64,000 nucleotides of DNA from Verrucomicrobiota bacterium (lineage in GTDB: Bacteria > Verrucomicrobiota > Lentisphaeria > Oligosphaerales > Oligosphaeraceae). Below, piece after piece: positions 54,101-61,826 of the stretch. Positions within the stretch are counted from its first letter, which is position 1; every line of letters starts with the position of its first letter. Below the pieces are notes generated by a model. It was not told the DNA's origin, did not search any database, and saw nothing but the letters and a program-made list of their open reading frames with translations. The stretch spans positions 45,981 to 109,980 of the forward strand of contig JAGVUR010000084.1 in assembly GCA_019136135.1 (NCBI GenBank). The letters run 5' to 3'. The translations under genes were made by a program, and so were the position numbers.

Positions 54101-54995
54101 CCGTGTTCTCGACCACAAGGCAGTCAACATCAATGGCAGATTCCCAATCGCCGGCCGGTTCCACACACAAAACTCCGGTGAATGCACGCTCAGGAGCCTC
54201 AAACGTAAAATCGAATTCGCCCCAGTCGCCACGGCCACGAACGAGGCTGCGAGACGACTTCAAGACATTTCCGTCAATCCCCGCAAAATCAATCCCGACA
54301 AAGAGGGATCCCCCACGTGAACTCCCGCGAACCCGGAACATACCCAGGAACGACACATCGCTCAGCCTGCATGTCGCCATGGATTCCGCCTTGTTCAACC
54401 TCAGCGAACGCAACCCTTTCAACGCCCTTCCGGCGATGATTTCCGACCCGCCCTCGAGCTTCCATTCAAGGGACTTGCCGTCAAGAAAATACTCGAAATC
54501 CCCATCCGCAATCAAGCCGCTGTTGCCCTTTACCAATGCGAGGAACGCAATCGTCACCTCCACGCCCGCCGGATTCAACGCATCAAAGCGTATTCCGTCA
54601 ATCTTCCCTTCCCAACCACGTCCGCCAGCCAACGGGATGAAACTCAGCCTCAGCTCATCGGACGCTGTCACAAAATGTTGAATCATCCTGTCGTCTGACA
54701 ATGGTCGACCATTCGACCCCACAAAGACCTCGCCATGTCCATTTTTGTTGGATTTCATCGCAACCACCAGCGTGTCATACGCCGAGGCATCAAAGCCCAA
54801 GTCAGGCGACATCAACTTGCAGTCGTACTTCGTGACCCCCTTGAATCCCTCGGGTGTGATTTCGTAGGATTCCCAATCCCCAGGCTTCCAACCTTGCATT
54901 CCCTTGCTGAAATCCCAAATCTTGATGTCATTTCCTGCACCGAAGACAATACAGCTTAATACCAATAATAAATAAAGGCAACGACAACGCATCAT
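51132..54995 (-). CDS. Large secreted GH42-like multidomain glycoside hydrolase
   Basis: The 1287-residue product has a signal peptide (MMRCRCLYLLLVLSCIVFGAG) and AAGGAG before the start. An N-terminal CBM-like sandwich (DFSKGMQGWKPGDWESYEI) and a second one (about 165-290) are followed by a GH2/GH78-type sugar-binding domain (ASWIWEPSTITADNCVAWFRKTITVP, ALHVNGRQVAS, about 315-450). The catalytic barrel from about 600 has LGIGLSQFGFYEDGFDYTKVD and GFHPCMGISWEWFHWGS (candidate acid Glu near 747). A trimerisation-like domain (LLVVVDELAMGCWDVS) and a short beta domain end the chain. This matches GH42-like beta-galactosidases in fold. Substrate unknown. It converges with the glycyl radical enzyme gene. 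Confidence 0.83.
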   Translation of the reverse strand: MMRCRCLYLLLVLSCIVFGAGNDIKIWDFSKGMQGWKPGDWESYEITPEGFKGVTKYDCKLMSPDLGFDASAYDTLVVAMKSNKNGHGEVFVGSNGRPLSDDRMIQHFVTASDELRLSFIPLAGGRGWEGKIDGIRFDALNPAGVEVTIAFLALVKGNSGLIADGDFEYFLDGKSLEWKLEGGSEIIAGRALKGLRSLRLNKAESMATCRLSDVSFLGMFRVRGSSRGGSLFVGIDFAGIDGNVLKSSRSLVRGRGDWGEFDFTFEAPERAFTGVLCVEPAGDWESAIDVDCLVVENTEHGMISESLPARPRWKASWIWEPSTITADNCVAWFRKTITVPEKPWDVAMMQVTCDDSFALHVNGRQVASTHGIPDAWRTPLLLDLSKELRVGDNELLIECQDKTAAQGLLAEIVLEHDGKRYEWLTGSDWEASTGREGPWVASHVLGRVPCSPWLDVPYAVMGTRPGLSVEFAEAGLPKRVVAGRRLLVPLRFKGTIPDVPIGVKASLVRDGKVLSESWARNGVEVVDGVGVVNGLNLPVPSSLASGEATVEVECIGVNQRGGTLRGKVEVEARDRLQGSEFAKTKLERVNGITRLRVDGKLLEPTQLLLNRPDERQQGNAKEAGAHLLGIGLSQFGFYEDGFDYTKVDEKLESFLAIDPDAYLILNFTLDTSHHKWWIAAHPEARCRHENGNDDVGAYSGNHGWLPSYGSDVWRDTFTDALRRLIRHLKTTPYAKRIVGFHPCMGISWEWFHWGSQSNECVDYSECGQADFRRWLRDKYKTDAALRVAWGREDVDLASAKVPSEARRRKSEAGMFYDVKTQRDVLDYHDYQHDVVADTIIHLGKVVKEETGGRSLCGTYYGYTMHLPESVFFCQGSGHFRLVKLLESPYIDYCVSPVSYGHRQVGGTAGTMMAPWTYNLNGKLMWNQADLRTHWYAPEGFGRPRTVQGSIACMRRELARNLAEGNAIQWYDFSIGWTMGDKRLMDEVARQKAILSTERYKVKDWPEKDYLLVVVDELAMGCWDVSNPPYELQLIYEQRKYLAESGVPWRAVLMSDLLKHKELLKHKAILFLNPFKLTPEQVDFLKKNVLCKGRMVGFMGPVGIFQETGLSTSVAEDLLGCGIEFHRDPINLRGASFPPWSGSKELWWGTTAKKTFTEIFLPKSLADAEVVCHLIDDPEDTSKGRVAAFVKDRGDWTLFWSAVPGLRAPLLRELARRSGVPVVSSSDDPLFAGRGFVGIHAASNGEKRIVMPRAGKVRELISGKRWKGKTKEITVPMKVGETLIFVAE

Positions 54996-55362
54996 TCACA
55001 ACTCCTTATTATTCAAAAAAATGACTTGCACAACAGAAACTGTTATCAGACTCCCATAGGATACTGCTTTGCCAGAAAATAACAAACCTTTTTACTCAAG
55101 ATAGTCACCTATTGACTCCTATGCCCACCTTAGGACGCCTTCCACACCCCTTGCCAACACTACTGAAACCCAATCCTCTAATTTCAAGCCCCTTTTTGCC
55201 CCTTTTTTGAATTTATGACCTTAATCGCCTCTTCGCCTCCTTCCTCGGCGTGCTTAACGCCAAAAAAATCAGGCACAAAACATCACCTGATGAAAAAAAA
55301 TCACATTTTTCACAAAAAATCGTGTTTTTTTGTTTGCACTAATAGAATACCCCATTATTTTA
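54996..55362. other. AT-rich intergenic region upstream of the division cluster
   Basis: No gene is supported here; frames are short and poor in composition. Poly-A and poly-T stretches (55290-55335) and a TAGAAT hexamer (55343-55348) suggest that the promoter of the mraZ operon lies at its right end, just before the repeated GGGG boxes. Confidence 0.5.
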
Positions 55363-55406
55363 GGGGCTGTACGGGGAAAAATGGGGAAAACAGGTGAAAT
55401 TAGGGG
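55363..55406 (+). promoter_or_regulatory. Five MraZ-type operator boxes
   Basis: GGGGCTGTAC, GGGGAAAAAT, GGGGAAAACA, GGTGAAATTA and GGGG start at 55363, 55373, 55383, 55393 and 55403, exactly 10 bp apart. MraZ of other bacteria binds TGGGN-type direct repeats with 5-base spacers (10-bp period) in its own promoter. The boxes begin 15 bases after a TAGAAT -10 candidate and end 33 bases before the mraZ start, which fits autorepression. Confidence 0.75.
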
Positions 55407-55438
55407 ATTTTAGAGCATCTTTGTCGTGAAGTGGTCGA

Positions 55439-55939
55439 ATGAGCGAGCAAAAACAACATTCCATTCGCACATTTCTCAGCGAGTTCACATGCGTTGTGGA
55501 CGCGCAACGCCGTCTTGCGCTTCCGAAGCTGTGGCGCCTTGACTCTGACACGGAGAACACCCGCTTCTTGATTTCGCCGGGACCTGGCCCCAGCATCAAC
55601 TTCCATACATTCGATCATTTCCAGGAACTCCTAAGGCGAGCGATGAGCGCGCCGGAAGACGAAGAAAGCCAAAACTACCTAACTCAAACTGCAGCCTACT
55701 CCTCAGTGGTGACCCTTGACAAGCAAGGCCGCTTCTCGCTGACACCGCAACTGATGGAGTACGCGGGAATCAAGGACAAGGTCATCTGCGTAGGGGTTTG
55801 GACCTACGGCAGAATCATGTCACCTGAAAACTATGCGGCGAACAAAGTCCCGCTCTCTCAAAGCATCAGCTATCAAAGTTCACTCAAGCCAAAGGCTACC
55901 ATAACAGAAACCAAAGTCTCAGTAACCGAAACATTATGA
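55439..55939 (+). CDS. mraZ: Transcriptional regulator MraZ
   Basis: The 166-residue protein has two SpoVT-AbrB-like halves. FTCVVDAQRRLALPKLWRLD (about 16-35) and SSVVTLDKQGRFSLTPQLMEYAGI (about 88-111) carry the paired R/G-R motifs of MraZ. MraZ forms ring oligomers that bind repeats in front of the division and cell wall cluster. It overlaps rsmH by four bases, and the repeated boxes upstream suggest autoregulation. The C-terminal 30 residues (SLKPKATITETKVSV) are an extension beyond the usual 140-150. Confidence 0.93.
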   Translation: MSEQKQHSIRTFLSEFTCVVDAQRRLALPKLWRLDSDTENTRFLISPGPGPSINFHTFDHFQELLRRAMSAPEDEESQNYLTQTAAYSSVVTLDKQGRFSLTPQLMEYAGIKDKVICVGVWTYGRIMSPENYAANKVPLSQSISYQSSLKPKATITETKVSVTETL

Positions 55940-56937
55940 CCTTCCAACACCAGCCAGTGCTACTAGGGCAAACCGTCGAGATCATCGCCGGTTGCAACCC
56001 AGCGCGGATACTGGACGGTACCCTGGGAGGAGCAGGACATTCATCCGAATTGCTCAAGCGATTGCCAGATGCGACGCTGCTCGGAATCGACCGCGACCAG
56101 GTCGCCCTCCAAGCGGCAGCGCAAAAGCTCCAGCCATACCAGGACAGAACCAAGCTTGTCCAAGCCACCTTTTCACAGATGACTCAAGTTGCAAACAAAA
56201 TCGGTTGGACGTCCGTCGACGCCATCCTGCTGGACATCGGGGTTTCATCGCCCCAGATCGACACGCCCGAACGAGGGTTCTCCTTCAGGCAAGACGGTCC
56301 CCTTGACATGAGAATGAACAAGAACGACGCCGTCACGGCGGCCGACATACTCAATACATCAACCCAGGAAGACCTGGAAACCATCATCAGAGACTACGGC
56401 GAGGAACGCAAGGCGAGGCAAATCGCCAGGGCAATCGTCAAGCGGCGGGAACGCTCGCCTTGGCGCAGCACCCGCGAACTCGCCCAGCTGGTCGAAGACG
56501 TGGTCGGCTTCAAAAACCAACATGGTCTTCCGCCGGCGACCCGTACCTTCCAGGCCTTGAGGATCGCCGTCAACCACGAACTGGAGGAACTGGAGAACGC
56601 GCTGCCCAGCGCGATCAGGCTCCTGTCGCCAGGCGGAGTCATCGCAGTCATTACCTTCCATTCATTGGAAGATAGAATCGTCAAACAAACTTTCCAACAC
56701 GAAGCCGCTACTTGCGTATGCCCCCCGAAAATGCCTTTATGTACCTGCAATAAAATCCAAACCTTAGAACTGATCACCAAAAAGCCGATTACGGCAGACG
56801 AGGACGAGATCAGGCTAAACCCAAGAGCCTCATGCGCCAAGCTACGGGCAGCCAGGCGAACCAATCAACCCATTGACAAAAAAACTGACAATCAGGAATC
56901 AATAACCAACAAGTCGAACCACGGGAGGCAACAGTAA
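55936..56937 (+). CDS. rsmH: 16S rRNA (cytosine(1402)-N4)-methyltransferase
   Basis: The 333-residue protein has the RsmH/MraW pattern: HQPVLLGQTVEII, ILDGTLGGAGHSSELL (SAM motif I), LLGIDRDQVAL, VDAILLDIGVSSPQIDTPERGFSFRQDGPLDMRM, and VIAVITFHSLEDRIVKQTFQ. It methylates N4 of C1402 in the ribosomal P site. It overlaps mraZ by four bases (ATGA) and abuts the FtsL-position gene. A Lys/Asn-rich tail of about 20 residues is extra. Confidence 0.97.
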   Translation: MTFQHQPVLLGQTVEIIAGCNPARILDGTLGGAGHSSELLKRLPDATLLGIDRDQVALQAAAQKLQPYQDRTKLVQATFSQMTQVANKIGWTSVDAILLDIGVSSPQIDTPERGFSFRQDGPLDMRMNKNDAVTAADILNTSTQEDLETIIRDYGEERKARQIARAIVKRRERSPWRSTRELAQLVEDVVGFKNQHGLPPATRTFQALRIAVNHELEELENALPSAIRLLSPGGVIAVITFHSLEDRIVKQTFQHEAATCVCPPKMPLCTCNKIQTLELITKKPITADEDEIRLNPRASCAKLRAARRTNQPIDKKTDNQESITNKSNHGRQQ

Positions 56938-57360
56938 ATGGCTACCATCAAAACACACAGGGCGAAAGCCTCGAAACTCAACACCCAAATCTCGCAGAAG
57001 AATGCCCAGCAGGTTCTCCCCTGGTTCATCTCGATCGCGATCTTCGTCGCCATCATCTCAATCATACCTATATACAATATACAATATAAACAGAAAAACA
57101 CGGCGGTGGCAAAGGAAATTCAGCTCCTCAGAACGGCGATCGAACAAAAAAGCACGGAACTCAAGAACCTGGACGCCAGACTGGAACGCCTGAAGAACGC
57201 ATCGCTCAAGAAGTACGCACCCCAATACGGGCTCCAGAAGGCCGAAGCCGTACAAATCGTAAAACTCACGACCCATACATCACAAGACGACGAGCAGTTC
57301 GCAGTTTTGGACAGCAACCAGCATTCCCAATTCATCAACTCAACCGCCAGCAACTTCTAG
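56938..57360 (+). CDS. ftsL: FtsL-like cell division protein (by position and topology)
   Basis: The 140-residue protein has a basic cytoplasmic start (MATIKTHRAKASKLN), one membrane helix (VLPWFISIAIFVAIISIIPIY, about 27-47) and a periplasmic coiled coil (AVAKEIQLLRTAIEQKSTELKNLDARLERLKN). This is the FtsL/DivIC topology, and it lies exactly between rsmH and ftsI where ftsL is expected. Sequence conservation of FtsL is low, so the name rests on context. It starts immediately after the rsmH stop. Confidence 0.75.
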   Translation: MATIKTHRAKASKLNTQISQKNAQQVLPWFISIAIFVAIISIIPIYNIQYKQKNTAVAKEIQLLRTAIEQKSTELKNLDARLERLKNASLKKYAPQYGLQKAEAVQIVKLTTHTSQDDEQFAVLDSNQHSQFINSTASNF

Positions 57361-57375
57361 TTTTTCTCAAGCACA

Positions 57376-59616
57376 ATGACAACCCAGGCCCCGGACAACA
57401 CAAGCGCCAGACTCCAGCACGCCCTGGCCATCGCCAGAAAGGCGCTGGGAAGGCTTGCGTCTGCCGCCGTCCTGACTGGAAAATCCATCGCCAAGGCCTG
57501 GAAATCACTCTCGATCTTCGCATCCGAGCTGGAGCCGTCCGACGATCCGCTGCCCAACTCAGTACGCTACACCGCCATCGCAAGATACTCCCTGGTATTC
57601 ATCATTTTCGCCACGTGCCTCGCCTCCCTCATCAGCCACATCTACAACCTGCAAGTCACAGAACACGAGAAATTCGAGAAATTCGCCAGGCAACGTTGCC
57701 TGAAAACAAAATGCACAACCGGCATGAGAGGATGCATCTTCGACAAGGGCAACAACTTGCTCGCAGGCAATATCATCACCCAGGACATCCTCGCGGAACC
57801 CAAGAGAATCCCGAAAAAGAAACTCTTCGAAACCATCGCCGCGCTCTCGGAAACGCTCGACATCAAACCTTCGGAAATCGCAACGAAATTCTACAAGATC
57901 GCCAATACGGACTTTGACATCACGCTTTCAGACCAGGTCGATCCAACGACGGCGCTGGCCATTCAGGCGCTCAGAAACCCGCTGGTCACCATTACGCAAA
58001 ACCCACATAAAAACCAAAATAAACCAGACAGGCCGACATTTACCGTCAATGTCAATCTGGATAACATCAAAAACCTGGAATACCACATGCCAACCATCCT
58101 TGAAGTGGCGCAAAAGCTCGGCTTGAGCGAAAAAGAGACTGCGGAAATCGTCAAGGGCAAGCAAGGCATCGCCCGCCCGAGGCAAATCGTCGTCAAGCGT
58201 GACGTCGACTACATGACTGCCGTCAGGTTGAACGAGCGGCTTGAGAAGATCAAGGCTCCAGGGATTTCCGTCAAGAAGAGCAGCATTCGTTGCTATCCCC
58301 AGGGTCGGATGCTTTCCAACTTGATCGGTGTCCTAGACGAACATCAGCAGGGCGCGACTGGCATCGAGTCTCTTTTCGAATCCTATCTGGCTCCGACCCA
58401 CGGCCATGTCACCTACATCAAGGATGCCAGGGGCAGGCGCCTGCCCCTGGAGGAAACGGTTCGCGAATTGCCTGCAATCAATGGCTACGACATCCACCTG
58501 ACCATCTGCAGGGAGATCCAAAGCATCGCCGAAGAGGAGCTGGCGAAGGTCGTCGAAGCACGCAATCCCAAGCGAGCATACGCGATCATGATGGAGCCTT
58601 CCACGGGAGCGATTCTCGCGATGGCCCAATATCCCGATTTCGATCCCAACGACAGGACAAGCATCACGGATCCCATTGCGATGCAGCCCCACGCCCTGGT
58701 TGAATGTTTCGAACCAGGATCGATCATGAAGGGCGTCGCGCTCTCCTACGCGATCAGCACGGGATCCGTCAATCTTGACACTACATTCTATTGCGAGCAG
58801 GGCGCCTGGAGATTCGCCGGAAGGATGCTCCATGACACCCATAGCTACGAAGACCTAACCGTCCTGGAAATCATCAAGAAATCCAGCAATATCGGCACAG
58901 CGAAGGCCGCGATCGAAACTGGAGCCGACAAGCTCTACGCAGGACTCGCCGCTTTCGGTTTCGGCAAGACGCCCAAGCTGGGCTTCTATCCCAATGGTCA
59001 GCAACCCGTCGTCTTCAAAAAGGAGGCAACCGGCATCTTCAGACCCTTGGAACGCTGGGACTCCCTTTCCATCTCGAGATTCCCGATCGGACAAGGAATC
59101 TCCTGCTCGCCAATCCAAATGCTCCAGGCCTACGCAGCCATCGCCAACAACGGAGTCATGATGCAACCCTACATTGTTGACCGAATCATTGACGAACACG
59201 GAGTCGTGACACGATCCGTCCCCATTGTCAAGGGGCAGCCAATCTCTCCAAGAGCCGCAAGGCAAATGACTGAGGCGTTGATGGAAGTCACCACCAAGGG
59301 AGGAACCGCAACGCGAGCCGCCATCAAAGGATACAAGGTCGCAGGAAAAACCGGCACCGCCGAAATCTGGGCGGGGAAGCAATACTCCACGACTGACGTG
59401 GTCGCCTCCTTCATTGGATTCGTCCCCGCCGAAAACCCGGCCTTCGTCCTGATCGTATCGATCAACACCCCAAGGCCCAAGGCCCATGGTGGTACGATCG
59501 CTGCACCTGCCTTCGCGAAAATCGCCGAAAGAACCTTAAAGCACCTCTTGGTCCAGCCAACAGAGCCAATCGATCAAGTCGCAAGTCAAAATTCACCACA
59601 ATACCAACGGAGGTAA
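57376..59616 (+). CDS. ftsI: Septal peptidoglycan transpeptidase (class B PBP)
   Basis: The 746-residue protein has an unusually long cytoplasmic N-terminus (about 70 residues), a membrane helix (YSLVFIIFATCLASLISHIY, about 72-91), a pedestal domain, and a transpeptidase domain. The active-site motifs are S-I-M-K in FEPGSIMKG (about 449), SSN (about 503) and KTGT (about 657-660). It cross-links septal peptidoglycan in the periplasm. The gene follows the FtsL-like gene by 15 bp. No murE, murF, mraY, murD or ftsW follows, so the division cluster is cut short here. A PASTA domain is absent. Confidence 0.94.
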   Translation: MTTQAPDNTSARLQHALAIARKALGRLASAAVLTGKSIAKAWKSLSIFASELEPSDDPLPNSVRYTAIARYSLVFIIFATCLASLISHIYNLQVTEHEKFEKFARQRCLKTKCTTGMRGCIFDKGNNLLAGNIITQDILAEPKRIPKKKLFETIAALSETLDIKPSEIATKFYKIANTDFDITLSDQVDPTTALAIQALRNPLVTITQNPHKNQNKPDRPTFTVNVNLDNIKNLEYHMPTILEVAQKLGLSEKETAEIVKGKQGIARPRQIVVKRDVDYMTAVRLNERLEKIKAPGISVKKSSIRCYPQGRMLSNLIGVLDEHQQGATGIESLFESYLAPTHGHVTYIKDARGRRLPLEETVRELPAINGYDIHLTICREIQSIAEEELAKVVEARNPKRAYAIMMEPSTGAILAMAQYPDFDPNDRTSITDPIAMQPHALVECFEPGSIMKGVALSYAISTGSVNLDTTFYCEQGAWRFAGRMLHDTHSYEDLTVLEIIKKSSNIGTAKAAIETGADKLYAGLAAFGFGKTPKLGFYPNGQQPVVFKKEATGIFRPLERWDSLSISRFPIGQGISCSPIQMLQAYAAIANNGVMMQPYIVDRIIDEHGVVTRSVPIVKGQPISPRAARQMTEALMEVTTKGGTATRAAIKGYKVAGKTGTAEIWAGKQYSTTDVVASFIGFVPAENPAFVLIVSINTPRPKAHGGTIAAPAFAKIAERTLKHLLVQPTEPIDQVASQNSPQYQRR

Positions 59617-59965
59617 TCACATTTTTTCTGGATAAAACAACTTTTTTCTGAGAAAAATCAAAAAAAATGTTTTAAAAACTTACATTTTTGCGGAATCATG
59701 CTATCTTTAGTGGTTTTACGATTTATTGTAAAGTAGTTGTGTCGAAAATGCTTTTCCGCAGGGGGAAGCGTGCTCTTGTAATTTTACAACCGGTCTTGGA
59801 GTCTACCATCAGTTTCAGCGTCAACAACCTCTGCCCACCCGTTGTGGTGCACGTGAACGGCCTGGGACTCAGCATCAGGAGTCAGGAATGTGCTGACCTT
59901 TACTCCCTGATGACTGGCTAGTGGAGATACTTGACTGGATTACATAAGGGCTACTTAGTTAGCCG
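59617..59965. other. Leader-like intergenic region after ftsI
   Basis: A promoter-like pair TTACAT-16-TATCTT (about 59681-59708) precedes a 57-codon frame from ATG 59749 (MLFRRGKRALVILQPVLEST, to 59921) whose composition is neutral; I do not consider it a supported gene. The stretch leads into the structured element at 59966-60042 and could be one untranslated transcript of about 330 bases. Confidence 0.4.
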
Positions 59966-60042
59966 AGGTCGCCATCCTAGCCCACGAATTGGGGTTGCCC
60001 TACCCCTTCGCGAACGCAGGCTCTGGCGACCTGCCTTTTTTT
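59966..60042 (+). ncRNA. Candidate structured RNA ending in a terminator
   Basis: AGGTCGCCA (59966-59974) pairs perfectly with TGGCGACCT (60024-60032), enclosing an inner GGGGT-TGCCCT-ACCCC hairpin (59991-60006), and is followed by GCC and seven T. The long closing stem with internal structure before a T run suggests either the 3' end of a noncoding RNA or an attenuator ahead of the IclR-type gene 12 bp downstream. It matches no RNA family that I recognise. Confidence 0.5.
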
Positions 60043-60053
60043 ATTAACCTTGG

Positions 60054-60842
60054 ATGATTCAAATGACACAGAACAAAAAAACCAAGGCTCCTGTGGAAGC
60101 TCTGCGCAAGGGTCTGCAAATCCTCGAACTCCTCAATGCCGATTGGAGACGGGAAGGCATCCCGCTGGCACAAATCGCCCAGCAAATGGGGCAAAACAAA
60201 ACAACGGTCCACAACCTCCTCAAAACTCTCGTGATTTGCGGATTCGCAGAAAACAACGATGGAGTCTACACAACAGGATGGAAAGTACGAAGACTCGCCA
60301 AAGAACAACTCGCAGGAGATATCGTCAGCCAAAACCAAAAGTGGATCGGAGCACTGGCTGTACTTTCTGACAAAATCGAAGAACCCCTCGTGCTGGCTAG
60401 CCTTATTCAGGGAAGACGACAAGTCATCGCACGGGTAGAATCCACGCAATCCGTTCAAGTCAACAGCAAATTCTGCGAGCAGAACGACGTGACCACCTGG
60501 GAAACGGTTACCGGACGAGTCCTCGCCGCTTACGCGCTCGATCAGGAAAAGCTCCAGCTCTTCGAGACGGACGGAATCCCCGGAAGAAGCTGGAACGGAC
60601 TCTCGACAATCGAGGAAACACTCGCGGAACTTGACAGGATCAAAGCTAACGGAATCGCCATCGACGCCGAAGGCGAGGTATTCTCCGCCGCAGTCCCGAT
60701 CATGACCTCGGATGGCTCCGTGTTTGCCGCACTGGGAGTTTACCTCCCTATGTTCAGAATCTCCCCATATAGGCAAAGCAGTATCCTCAAACTCCTTAAG
60801 GAAGGCGCGCAAACCCTGGCTAGCCTGATACGCAACAACTGA
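60054..60842 (+). CDS. IclR-family transcriptional regulator
   Basis: The 262-residue protein has an N-terminal winged helix (ALRKGLQILELLNADWRREGIPLAQIAQQMGQNKTTVHNLLKTLVICGFAE, about 16-66) and an IclR ligand domain (SQNQKWIGALAVLSDKIEEP, WETVTGRVLAAYAL, NGIAIDAEGEVFSAAVPIM). IclR proteins usually control catabolic genes in response to small carboxylates or sugars. Either ATG 60054 or ATG 60063 could start it; neither has a good ribosome site. It is preceded by a terminator-like RNA element, so expression may be attenuated. No obvious target gene is adjacent. Confidence 0.9.
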   Translation: MIQMTQNKKTKAPVEALRKGLQILELLNADWRREGIPLAQIAQQMGQNKTTVHNLLKTLVICGFAENNDGVYTTGWKVRRLAKEQLAGDIVSQNQKWIGALAVLSDKIEEPLVLASLIQGRRQVIARVESTQSVQVNSKFCEQNDVTTWETVTGRVLAAYALDQEKLQLFETDGIPGRSWNGLSTIEETLAELDRIKANGIAIDAEGEVFSAAVPIMTSDGSVFAALGVYLPMFRISPYRQSSILKLLKEGAQTLASLIRNN

Positions 60843-60950
60843 ACAAAGACTCCTTCGAGACCTCCTTCGTCGAAACAAGAAGAAACCATAGGCCCAGCAA
60901 GTCACATCAAGACTGATCATACCTTGAACTTGCGGGTTTTCAGGTTAGTT

Positions 60951-60990
60951 TAGGAGTTGTTCAAAAATCAGTTTTTTCCCCTAGAGCAAG
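60951..60990. repeat. Possible degenerate copy of the MITE-like element end
   Basis: TTAGGAGTTGTTCAAAAATC followed by AGTTTTTTCCCC resembles the right end of the 29040-29195 element read on the minus strand (GGAGCTGTTCTAAAATTAAG ... CTGTTTTTCCCC). It is short and diverged and may be chance. Confidence 0.35.
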
Positions 60991-61011
60991 CCCTGCAACC
61001 CAAGATTTCCC

Positions 61012-61794
61012 ATGTCCAAGAAACAGCACCAGATTGACGCGTCAATCCTTGCCAACACCCACCTTCAAGGCGAGTATTTCCGACTTGACCTCTACGCTCC
61101 CGAAATTGCCCGAGATGCCCGTCCAGGTCAATTCATCCATCTTCAGGTCCCGGACCTGGAGCATCGGATCCTCAGGCGTCCTTTCAGCATATTCGACACC
61201 GACCCGCAATCCGGTCGCCTATCGATCGTTTACAAGACTGTTGGCGAGGGCACATTTAAGCTGAGCACCTGCGTCGCAGGCCAGAATGTCAACCTGATTG
61301 GCCCGCTAGGCATCGGCTTCACAGAGCCAACTGGCAACCAGCGTTCGATTTTGGTCGCAGGCGGTTTCGGTTGCGCCGCCACATTCCTCTTCGCCAAGCG
61401 AGCCGCCATCAAGCCTGTTGTCCTGATTGGAGGACGCTCAAGCATTGACATCCTGCTCCAAGACGAATACAAGGCATTGGGATGCGACTTGCGAATCTCC
61501 ACCGATGACGGCACGATGGGACACAAGGGACTGGTCACCGACCTCCTGAAAGTCGCGCTCAGGGAAATGCCCGGCGCACTCGTCGCGTCATGCGGTCCAA
61601 ATCCAATGCTCAAGGCAGTCGGAAACATCGATGAAAACGCGGAAATCAGCCTGGAGCAGCCCATGTGCTGCGGTGTCGGCGCTTGCTTTGCATGCGTCAT
61701 CAAACTCAAGGACGACAATGACGACGGCTGGCGATTCGCCCGTTCCTGCATGGAAGGACCAGTCTTCAAGGCGCACAAGGTCTGGTGGGACTAA
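61012..61794 (+). CDS. pyrK: Dihydroorotate dehydrogenase electron transfer subunit (PyrK-like)
   Basis: The 260-residue flavin/Fe-S protein has the FAD motif RRPFSIFD (about 54-61), the NAD-binding LVAGGFGCAATFLFA, and a C-terminal 2Fe-2S site CCGVGACFACVIK with a later Cys in RSCMEGPVF. This is the PyrK layout, passing electrons from NADH to PyrDB in pyrimidine synthesis. No pyrD is adjacent in this window, so it is an orphan here. It could alternatively serve another flavoenzyme of the ferredoxin reductase family. The next gene follows after 32 bp. Confidence 0.85.
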   Translation: MSKKQHQIDASILANTHLQGEYFRLDLYAPEIARDARPGQFIHLQVPDLEHRILRRPFSIFDTDPQSGRLSIVYKTVGEGTFKLSTCVAGQNVNLIGPLGIGFTEPTGNQRSILVAGGFGCAATFLFAKRAAIKPVVLIGGRSSIDILLQDEYKALGCDLRISTDDGTMGHKGLVTDLLKVALREMPGALVASCGPNPMLKAVGNIDENAEISLEQPMCCGVGACFACVIKLKDDNDDGWRFARSCMEGPVFKAHKVWWD

Positions 61795-61826
61795 AAATCG
61801 ACAACCTTCACTAAACAGGACGGACC

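Noticed and set aside
59749..59921. 57-codon frame between ftsI and the iclR gene as a small protein
   Set aside because: No convincing ribosome site and no recognisable sequence; it was considered part of a noncoding leader instead.
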